DNA of 64,000 bases. It comes from Durusdinium trenchii. Its lineage: Eukaryota; Sar; Dinophyceae; Suessiales; Symbiodiniaceae. The position numbers and the translations under genes were made by a program. The notes under the pieces are model-generated. The model was not told the origin of the DNA. It ran no database searches and saw nothing but the letters and a program-made list of their open reading frames with translations. Each line of letters begins with the position of its first letter. Within the stretch, counting starts at the first letter, position 1. The stretch is taken from the NCBI GenBank assembly GCA_963970005.1, contig CAXAMN010000001.1, forward strand, positions 350,258-414,257. The letters run 5' to 3'. Of the stretch, positions 60,501 to 64,000 are shown one piece after another.

Positions 60501-62861
60501 TGAATATCGAGAACACTAAACAAAGCAGTGGCAATTTTTGTCAATCTATTGGTTTACAGATAACTTATAGGATGATTTCGGTAGGTTCGATGAATCTTAG
60601 CACCCCAAGGACCCCCGGTCAGTCCTGGACTCGCTTCAGATGCAGGTTTGGGTGGCTCGAGCCTGCGGCGCACGAGTCGGAAAGGACTTGGTGTAAAGAA
60701 AGAAAATGTGACAGAATGCAATGATAAGTATGAGTTAAATGTGACTTGAACCTTGATACTGAAGCTATCTCAAGTTGATTTAATTGAAGCTGGACACATA
60801 CACCGATTGCCACAGGGATCCGTGCAGTCAACATGCCAAAAGATGCCAAAAGTTTCGTCAACCTGCCAAGCCGATGTTCGGCGTGTCAAAGCGCCGTATT
60901 GCCACAGGTTGTAAAGGTTTTCGTGCACCTGTCGACATGTCAGTCAGATCGATGGTTGCAAATACATAAATGGCAAAAGCTTTTGGATTGGGCAGTCATT
61001 GAGCTGGGGTCAGCTGGTTTCGTCATTCAAAGCGAGCTGTTCTTCCGAGCTCCGAGGATTTGCGAGTTAAGTACAGCTGTGAAGCAAATACTTGCTGTTT
61101 TCACTTGTGATTGACTGGGTATCAGGTGCCCATTAATCATTCGCTCAATTTAAAGTACATCCAGTGGATCTCAATGGATGGGTCCTGTTCATTGGGGTGG
61201 CGTCGTTGCGTCTCAGTCTCCTTCCCGCCCCGTGACGTCGTCTTCTCATCGGCCGAAAAGGACTGCTACCTAAGTGGCCTCATCGTCGAATACGACCTGC
61301 TAAGTATAGGCGCACCGTTCCGACCATGTGTTTGTTTTGTGGTTAAAACACAGGTGATGCAGTTTGGTTCATTGATTTCACCCGTGATTGATCGCTCCCC
61401 TCACTTTGCATAACGTTCCAACCTTCACCCTTCCGCACAGTTCCGCCCCATCCAAAAAGAAGTCAAACTGCAGGTGACCACGTCGCGATTGGTTCCGGGC
61501 AGCTTGGCAGCCCTTTAGATATCGAGAGATTGAACTGATTGAACCTCTCCAAATGCTCTGAGAGCAGCAGACCGCTCAGTAGACCAAGTAGCCCAACCTG
61601 GGGGGCAGTCATCCCATGTAAGATAAGGCGTTGTGGCTCAGGTGATTCTTGCATATTTTGGCCTTCGCCATCATAAAAGGGCTTTGTGCCGACTCTCTCA
61701 AACGGATGAGGTGCGACACCACTGGGCACACTGTGGAGAACATGGTCATCAAGCTCGCACCCACCAGGTGTGGTCTCGCAGAGTGCTTCACAAATATATG
61801 ATTATATGTCCTGGATCTTCAAACGGCACAATTGTTTCCCGGATACATTTTTCAGAGAAAAGACGCCGTGCCGCACTGTAATAAAGAAGCACATTGCCGT
61901 TTTATTGGGTTGCAAACATGTGCTCAAAATCCATGGGCGGGGAAAGATGCCGTTTGGACGCCGAAAGACGCCGTTTAAGTTTAGATGCCTGCCGTTTCTG
62001 TTGGTTTCTTCTGGTTCCACCTGGTCACAACAAAAAACGCCATCTTTGGGAAAAGATACCGTATATAACGGCATTGTTCCCCAGATAGTCAGATACTGTA
62101 GCTGCAGGCTATATGTATAGGGGTTCTAACTTCTCAATGGTGTGGCTCTGGATTGGCATTTCGTTTTGCCGGTGCTGCTGCCGTGCTGGTGCTGGTGCCG
62201 GTCCAGGAATGACATCATGTGATGCTCAGAATGACATCATGTCATGCGAGGGATGACATCATGTCATGCCAGGGACGACATCATGTCACGCCCGGGATGA
62301 CATCATGCGATGCAAGGGATGACATCATGCCTTGCAAGGGATGACATCATGTCATGCCAGGGATGACAAATCTATACACCCGCTATTTGGTGTCTACCCC
62401 GCCACAATTGAAAAGGCAGTTATTTGTGCCGCTTCGAAGATCCAGGCTTGAGTCATACGAGGTCACATGTGACTCAGGTAGGAGGCTTGTTCACATATGT
62501 GGTGCCACTGGCATTTCATATTTGTTGTACATTGCCCCTACCATACTCCGTGGTAGGTTAACACCGCCCCACAGAATCTCATGTACCATGACCCATTGCA
62601 ACCTTGTCAACTCCGACTCTGCAAGTGTCACAGCTTTACACAGTTTGGATGTGGACCGATTGGACAGCATCAGATCCTTGCACGCAGCATGCGACCACTG
62701 GACAGCATAAGAATCTTTTGGTGACCTTCAGCATTTCTGAGCAATTTCCATCTCCATGTTCATCAATTTTTGGTTCAAGACGGATATATGGCTGGCTTTT
62801 GGACAGGATTGGAGATGGCGCAGCACTCCTTCCAGGCAGGGCTGGGCATGCGGTTTTATGA
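36450..62861 (+). CDS. Gene B: NRPS-like synthetase, adenylation - carrier - three membrane/beta-helix units
   Basis: A gene of more than 26 kb with at least forty short exons, joined here by reading phase. In order: an adenylation domain (36450-46887) that activates an acid as its adenylate; a peptidyl-carrier domain (47196-about 48170) whose Ser carries phosphopantetheine; then three units of membrane segments, LLKW/QKW motif and hexapeptide-like beta-helix (51090-53370, 55063-57340, 57918-62861). This is the layout of epsilon-poly-L-lysine synthetase and of proteins with the TIGR02353 C-terminal region, so membrane-bound chain formation on the carrier is the best guess. No condensation (HHxxxDG) or thioesterase domain is visible. 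Exons between 48170 and 51090, and between 52119 and 52992, were not found. The stop is TGA at 62859-62861 if the last exon is not spliced again. Gene A is its tandem paralogue. Confidence 0.85.
36702..36765 (+). CDS. Gene B possible exon: DVQLLGAALDRL
   Basis: Reads DVQLLGAALDRLSGK, which would fit the helix following the TYTYQ block in A domains. The splice junctions that keep the frame are not ordinary, so this exon is tentative and its ends are approximate. Confidence 0.35.
37207..37317 (+). CDS. Gene B exon: adenylation motif A2 region
   Basis: Encodes LVPLMASRGVEMILGILGII followed by RSGS, the A1/A2 region in which A domains read V-x-L-x-x-R-x-x-E-M-x-x-x-x-L-x-I-x-x-x-G. It ends in phase 1 at a GT donor and joins GYVPLD at 37872. 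Confidence 0.85.
37872..37942 (+). CDS. Gene B exon: adenylation YVPLD block
   Basis: Encodes GYVPLDLHWPDDRLEDVL and RQCGSQ, the conserved A-Y-V-P-L-D-x-x-x-P-x-x-R-L block. The acceptor is TTCGAG and the donor GC. Confidence 0.88.
38280..38372 (-). repeat. 21-bp array in reverse orientation, inside a gene B intron
   Basis: GGTTGGAGGCCATCGCTATTA and variants, the reverse complement of the unit at 12-190 and 1041-1440. Confidence 0.9.
38724..38849 (+). CDS. Gene B exon: adenylation motif A3 (nucleotide-binding loop)
   Basis: Encodes NTLAYTFFTSGTTGKPKGVM, a near-perfect A3 motif (L-A-Y-x-x-x-T-S-G-T-T-G-x-P-K-G), which binds the phosphates of ATP. The acceptor is CCCAAG, and a GC donor ends the exon in phase 0. 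One exon between YVPLD and this block may be missing. Confidence 0.95.
39266..39331 (+). CDS. Gene B exon: adenylation core between A3 and A4
   Basis: Encodes HRIHWFQQRWPLHPGEGIVS, matching the N-R-I-x-W-x-x-x-x-x-P-L-x-x-x-E segment of A domains. It is a 66-base exon with a CCCAG acceptor and a GT donor. Confidence 0.88.
39565..39646 (+). CDS. Gene B exon: adenylation motif A4 and substrate pocket
   Basis: Encodes YTFGLSEWEIFWPLTAGATL followed by ILAPPG. The A4 motif usually reads F-D-x-S-x-W-E; here Gly (codon 39580-39582) replaces the Asp that corresponds to Asp235 of GrsA, which holds the alpha-amino group of the substrate. The exon ends at a GC donor only 16 bases before a 21-bp repeat array. 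Confidence 0.92.
39660..39840 (+). repeat. 21-bp tandem array, copy inside a gene B intron
   Basis: About eight units of the GCGATGGCCTCCAACCTAAG type directly after the A4 exon. The reading frame stays open into the array, so a naive gene model would wrongly extend the exon. Confidence 0.95.
40641..40704 (+). CDS. Gene B exon: adenylation VPSML block
   Basis: Encodes VPSMLHMVFDKYDELEDGIH, matching the (H-F)-V-P-S-M-L block between A4 and A5. The acceptor is GGTTTTCAG. The right end is approximate. The exon between APPG and this one was not found. Confidence 0.78.
42155..42268 (+). CDS. Gene B exon: adenylation motif A5
   Basis: Encodes CGLPGSGLQLRKMF and SRFHHCTLTNLYGPTDT. NLYGPTD is motif A5 (N-x-Y-G-P-T-E) with Asp in place of the usual Glu, and the spacing from GLPG to NLYGP is that of typical A domains. 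The right end is approximate. Confidence 0.85.
43522..43625 (+). CDS. Gene B exon: adenylation motif A6
   Basis: Encodes EPAEIAFGGPFIARGYLGR, motif A6 (G-E-L/I-x-x-x-G-x-x-x-A-R-G-Y-L). It joins PDLDAKAF at 44317 across a GC-AG intron. AGGCCGG is present at both intron ends. Confidence 0.9.
43707..43722. repeat. Poly(G) run
   Basis: Sixteen G in a row, in an intron of gene B. Confidence 0.95.
44317..44417 (+). CDS. Gene B exon: adenylation segment before A7
   Basis: Encodes PDLDAKAFVPDFTASEPSEA and TLTGPLEGE. It fits the R-P-x-L-x-A-x-x-F-V-P-D segment between A6 and A7. The Tyr-Arg-Thr that normally begins A7 is not found here or at the next exon, so a micro-exon may be missing. The right end is approximate. 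Confidence 0.82.
45688..45749 (+). CDS. Gene B exon: adenylation motif A7 and first half of A8
   Basis: Encodes GDLGRWREGGMIDLLGRKDF and Q. T-G-D-L is the ribose-binding motif A7, and GRKDFQ begins A8. The acceptor is GCTGCAG and the donor GC, joining VKLRGFR in phase 0. Confidence 0.95.
45927..46074 (+). CDS. Gene B exon: adenylation motif A8 (hinge)
   Basis: Encodes VKLRGFRIELGEIEAACRAA, then GARAAVCVLRKSRNG and VAYYEPGLVR. With the previous exon it restores G-R-x-D-x-Q-V-K-x-R-G-x-R-I-E-L-G-E-I-E exactly, the hinge of A domains. The proposed donor is GA at 46075. Confidence 0.95.
46342..46412 (+). CDS. Gene B exon: adenylation motif A9
   Basis: Encodes EVPEPAVRASCQKSLPPYMQ, with LPPYM as motif A9 (L-P-x-Y-M). 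It ends in phase 2 at a GC donor. Confidence 0.88.
46822..46887 (+). CDS. Gene B exon: adenylation motif A10
   Basis: Encodes PQVIMRMEKLPRNSNGKIDR and PK. NGKIDR is motif A10; its Lys (codon 46871-46873) is the catalytic residue for adenylate formation. It joins LPEPPT of the next exon across a GC-AG intron. Confidence 0.95.
46972..47012. repeat. (ATCC)n microsatellite
   Basis: Tetranucleotide run in the intron between the adenylation and carrier exons. Confidence 0.95.
47196..47296 (+). CDS. Gene B exon: carrier domain, first helix
   Basis: Encodes a Pro/Ser/Ala-rich linker and TPVQKTTAATIAEILG, the first helix of a peptidyl-carrier domain. The GC-AG intron 47297-47647 splits the Gly codon before LPVSAVHLD. 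Confidence 0.88.
47485..47565. repeat. Composite dispersed repeat inside a gene B intron
   Basis: AGTAGCAAGAAGCTACTAG is joined to GGTGGAGGCCATCGCTATTG and GGTTGGAGGCCATCGCTACT, showing both dispersed families in one element. Confidence 0.88.
47648..47709 (+). CDS. Gene B exon: carrier domain phosphopantetheine site
   Basis: Encodes LPVSAVHLDSDFQELGGSSL. L-G-G-x-S-L is the carrier motif; Ser at 47704-47706 is the expected attachment site of 4'-phosphopantetheine. The hexamer AGCTTG at the right end is repeated at the start of the next exon, so the exact junction is ambiguous and none of the choices is an ordinary splice pair. Confidence 0.93.
48063..48170 (+). CDS. Gene B exon: carrier domain C-terminal half
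   Basis: Encodes LLMGRASTAIKKAFKLSNFK and YQLGSVRRVLERL, the second half of the carrier fold after the GGxSL motif. A frame open from 47617 to 48534 covers both carrier exons and the intron between them, but the intervening part has no carrier-like sequence. The right end is approximate. Confidence 0.78.
48171..51089. other. Unassigned stretch of gene B between carrier and unit 1
   Basis: At least one membrane exon should lie here. A plus-strand frame at about 49200-49255 (AWSPIWWAAWFIYETLG) is a candidate membrane segment, but its splice junctions could not be fixed. The rest shows nothing recognisable. Confidence 0.4.
51090..51276 (+). CDS. Gene B exons: unit 1 membrane segment and LLKW-x-ILGR motif
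   Basis: Exons 51090-51147 (YYGRNALFVYLPIAAALDI) and 51216-51276 (VMMFSFVVLLKWLILGRVKP). They are joined in phase 0 across a 68-base GT-AG intron. The second gives the LLKW-x-x-x-GR signature of this protein type and ends at a GC donor. Confidence 0.82.
51405..51528. repeat. CTACTAGGGGCTCCTGGC dispersed repeat in a gene B intron
   Basis: Five or so partial copies of GCTACTAGGAGCAAGAAGC and GGGGCTCCTGGC between exons of unit 1. Confidence 0.92.
51627..51649 (+). CDS. Gene B micro-exon: GKIELWSG
   Basis: A 23-base exon encoding KIELWSG, bounded by TTCCAG and GT, that keeps phase with both neighbours and supplies the W-S element expected between LLKW-x-x-x-GR-x-x-P-G and the R-W-W block. Confidence 0.62.
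52011..52119 (+). CDS. Gene B exon: unit 1 YYRWWFVNTLL block
   Basis: Encodes EYYRWWFVNTLLKHSLDQAL and DTSVANCLLRALG. Y-x-R-W-W and x-L-L-R-A-L-G are recognisable parts of the TIGR02353-type region just before the beta-helix. The acceptor is TCGTCGAG and the donor GC. Confidence 0.82.
52120..52991. other. Unassigned stretch of gene B, unit 1 beta-helix start
   Basis: The first beta-helix turns of unit 1 should lie here but no exon could be placed with confidence. Confidence 0.45.
52992..53370 (+). CDS. Gene B exons: unit 1 beta-helix
   Basis: Exons 52992-53183 (DPDLLEVGAYATIGTSARG, LHGQVHLSYIRIG) and 53278-53370 (EGAAVGPTAVLSQDTVVPDR, KAVVPLSTMP). The V-G-A-Y-A-T-I-G and A-V-G-P-T-A-V turns are hexapeptide-like. 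The 94-base intron is GC-AG and joins RIG to EGAAVG. Confidence 0.85.
53785..53885. repeat. CTACTAGGGGCTCCTGGC dispersed repeat
   Basis: Three tandem copies with CGCTACTAGGGGCTCCTGGC and ACTACTAGGAGCAAGAAGC. Confidence 0.93.
54480..54900 (+). repeat. Diverged tandem repeat with TGCGTTTACATGCGG core
   Basis: Four spaced units: TGCGTTTACATTGGGGTTAG, TGCGTTTACATGCGGTTTAG, TTCGTTTCCATGCAGGTTAG and TGCGTTTACATGCGGCCGGG. Confidence 0.8.
55063..55415 (+). CDS. Gene B exons: unit 2 membrane segments
   Basis: Exons 55063-55169 (RIVFGLPAVLMAEVLPLLG, LIFVLSR) and 55249-55415 (YYATYFVLVWTYDGLYDD, SVLLSWIYAHP, WFFRMVVVILQKWFLIG). The short 79-base intron appears to be GA-AG; the paralogous gene A intron is 1145 bases and GC-AG. 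Confidence 0.85.
55735..56085 (+). CDS. Gene B exons: unit 2 pre-helix region
   Basis: Exons 55735-55819 (DFRKQKNDELSHWKEWKHW, VHGRAVESHDFE) and 55994-56085 (LFTNTEFLSYIYRALGTKIG, RRVQIDQ). The intron between them starts with GA in both paralogues. Confidence 0.87.
56409..56878 (+). CDS. Gene B exons: unit 2 beta-helix core
   Basis: Exons 56409-56542 (LHFIENDCVNIDDYVVFG, HAPWVPLEYSRKMDKKRG) and 56784-56878 (PKQRFADIKICNAANVLDHC, TLLPGVTVAER). These are hexapeptide-like turns with the same phases and GC donors as gene A. Confidence 0.88.
57036..57340 (+). CDS. Gene B exons: unit 2 beta-helix end and linker
   Basis: Exons 57036-57069 (AVLGTCTLAPAG) and 57208-about 57340 (GYYPPLAIHSGSQRG running straight into RSMHLRDYFASPAMR). 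The second exon corresponds to two exons in gene A; the missing intron would lie at 57249/57250. The right end is approximate. Confidence 0.82.
57918..58599 (+). CDS. Gene B exons: start of unit 3 membrane region
   Basis: Exons 57918-57970 (ELEDKTMQDLDNPLTWWR), 58141-about 58176 (FNFVIIMTIL) and 58522-58599 (IPEAAWVATYFGVTSVWDFE). They match gene A at 9134, 9581 and 9861. The GC donor at 57971 is shared with gene A. Confidence 0.82.
58798..59039 (+). CDS. Gene B exons: unit 3 membrane segments and LKW-x-VIGKY motif
   Basis: Exons 58798-about 58837 (DGVLSLLIFTPFV), 58895-about 58945 (VYNFIELVLWLWRQ) and 58991-59039 (LLMNIALKWLVIGKYK). The last ends at a GT donor where gene A has GC. Confidence 0.84.
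59346..59832 (+). CDS. Gene B exons: unit 3 AGEYKFFGSYH and GISALQDCLRG blocks
   Basis: Exon 59346-about 59410 (AGEYKFFGSYHVATLHQW) follows IGKYK; exon 59789-59832 (GISALQDCLRGTVFE) follows further on. The donor at 59833 is GT; gene A has GC at the same place. Confidence 0.8.
59865..59965. repeat. Composite dispersed repeat in a gene B intron
   Basis: TTACTAGTAGCGATGGCCTT is joined to GCTCCTAGTAGCTTCTTG, again combining the two dispersed families. Confidence 0.8.
61261..61767 (+). CDS. Gene B exons: unit 3 beta-helix
   Basis: Exons 61261-61309 (DCYLSGLIVEYDLLSIG), 61474-61498 (GDHVAIGSG, a 25-base micro-exon) and 61711-61767 (CDTTGHTVENMVIKLAPTR). Spliced, they give consecutive hexapeptide-like turns. 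Donors are GC, GC and GT; gene A has GC, GT and GC. Confidence 0.86.
62202..62367 (+). repeat. About 22-bp tandem repeat GATGACATCATGTCATGCCA in the last intron of gene B
   Basis: Seven to eight units with variants ending TGCGA, TGCCA or TGCAA. The intron 61768-62816 is 1049 bases here against 174 in gene A. Confidence 0.93.
62817..62861 (+). CDS. Gene B last recognised exon
   Basis: Encodes IGDGAALLPGRAGHAVL and a TGA at 62859-62861. Gene A has IADGAALLPGRA in the matching place. In both, the bases after PG could also be a GC donor, so a further exon downstream cannot be excluded. Confidence 0.72.
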   Translation, partial: GAALLPGRAGHAVL

Positions 62862-64000
62862 ACATTTATGGTTTAAATTATGGGTTTAGATTGTCTCAAG
62901 GATCAAACATCATCAAACAGTTGGGGTATTCTGTTCCTTGGTTACAAGAATGAGAACGATCCGAATACGAGCCTCATGTGTTTCCGCTTGGAGGCCCTCT
63001 AATGTGGATGGTCCAAATTAGAAATTCGGCATCAAGAGGACATTCCCAGACTTTGAGTGGTAATGTTGGATCTTAACTAGTAAGCGGCCAACCCTCTTTT
63101 ACAAAAAAGTAGACAGCCAAAAGTATTCTCCTAGTAGTAGTCGTCCTCGTGGGCGTGGTCGTGGTCGTCGTCGTCGTACTAGTAGTCACCGTCCGCAGTC
63201 GCAGTCGCAGTCGGAGTAGTTGTAGTTGTATACCAGCAGCAGTAGCAGTACTAGCAGGAGGAGGTCTACTAGTAGCAGCAGTAACAGAAGCAGGGGCAGT
63301 AGCAATATCAGTAGCACTTGCAGCAAGACAGGCTGAGGTTAGGCAAGGATAGCAAGGGAAACAATAGCTGAACGATGGAACGCTAAGCTTAGATTGTTCC
63401 CAGAGGGCTTCAAGTTGGGGCAATAGGTTTGTGCACTACCCCTTGAAAAGTTGTTTGGAACAATGTTTTGTTTTTTTTGATTTTTTTTGTTCAATAGGGT
63501 TTCTGTTCAGAGTTCCAAGAAGAGGTTAGGTAAAGGTCTGAAAGGCAGCCAGCACCTAAGCAGTAGAAAGTACAACAGTGAGGAAACATATCTAAAAACC
63601 ATCTCCCCTGGCGAAAACAAAAAAACATAAAAAAACAACTATTATTCCAAACGAAACAATCAATCACGCTTTGGACTAGTTTCGGAACTTGTCTTATTAC
63701 TTCCACTCCCTTAAGGACTGAACGTTAAGCGGCTAGAGTGGGGTATGCAGTTATCAACCGGCCTGCCCAGCAACAGATACCACTCAAGGAACACACCCTA
63801 GAAGCACAACCAGAGTATGGTATGAAACTATAATGCATATTCAGTGAAAGCTGACTGTTTGCCCGTGCCCCATGCCAAGCAGCGTGAAGGAATGTTGCTT
63901 GTGGAGACCTTGGAACACGGGTTGTTCGTCCAACCAACACGGGTTGCTTGGGGGGGTCCTGTCGACCCTTCCCAACGTTTTGGCAACCTAGATGCTTTCC
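62862..64000. other. No gene recognised; trinucleotide-rich patch
   Basis: A patch of GTCGTC, AGTAGC and CAGTCG triplets lies at about 63127-63315. Otherwise only short open frames are seen. Confidence 0.55.

Overview
The window reads as nuclear DNA of a dinoflagellate, probably a symbiodiniacean or a close relative; the species cannot be told from the sequence. The reasons are: coding sequence chopped into exons of about 25 to 190 bases; introns that start with GC or GA as often as GT and end in AG before a G; all recognisable genes on the same strand; an 11-base match to the dinoflagellate spliced-leader core just upstream of an intronless gene; and a very heavy load of dispersed tandem repeats.

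Layout. 0-5.2 kb: repeat-rich, with 21-bp arrays and a decayed 5' piece of an 18S rRNA gene. 5.26-13.2 kb: gene A, the 3' portion of a multi-exon membrane/beta-helix protein. 13.2-20.8 kb: no gene recognised. 20.90-21.91 kb: a single-exon TauD/TfdA-type Fe(II)/2-oxoglutarate dioxygenase. 22-36.4 kb: mostly low-complexity and tandem-repeat DNA, including two large arrays in inverted orientation and a 10-base N gap. 36.45-62.86 kb: gene B, a nearly complete gene reconstructed here exon by exon. 62.9-64 kb: no gene recognised.

Gene B encodes an NRPS-like synthetase: an adenylation domain (most A motifs from the N-terminal part to NGKIDR), a peptidyl-carrier domain (LGGSSL), then three units, each made of membrane segments, an LLKW-x-x-x-GR/K-type motif and a hexapeptide-like left-handed beta-helix. 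This architecture (A, T, then membrane segments with tandem soluble domains) is that of epsilon-poly-L-lysine synthetase and of proteins carrying the C-terminal region modelled as TIGR02353. Gene A is a diverged tandem paralogue of units 2 and 3 of gene B, matched exon by exon. The dioxygenase lies between the two. It has the His-x-Glu...His metal triad seen in clavaminate synthase and AsnO.

Inference: the three genes may form a small biosynthetic locus in which an amino or carboxylic acid is activated, loaded, joined or exported at a membrane, and hydroxylated. Substrate and product are unknown. The adenylation domain has Gly where alpha-amino-acid-activating domains have the conserved Asp235, so an ordinary alpha-amino acid should not be assumed. 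Exon ends were placed by reading-frame continuity and by comparing genes A and B; those marked approximate are not certain.
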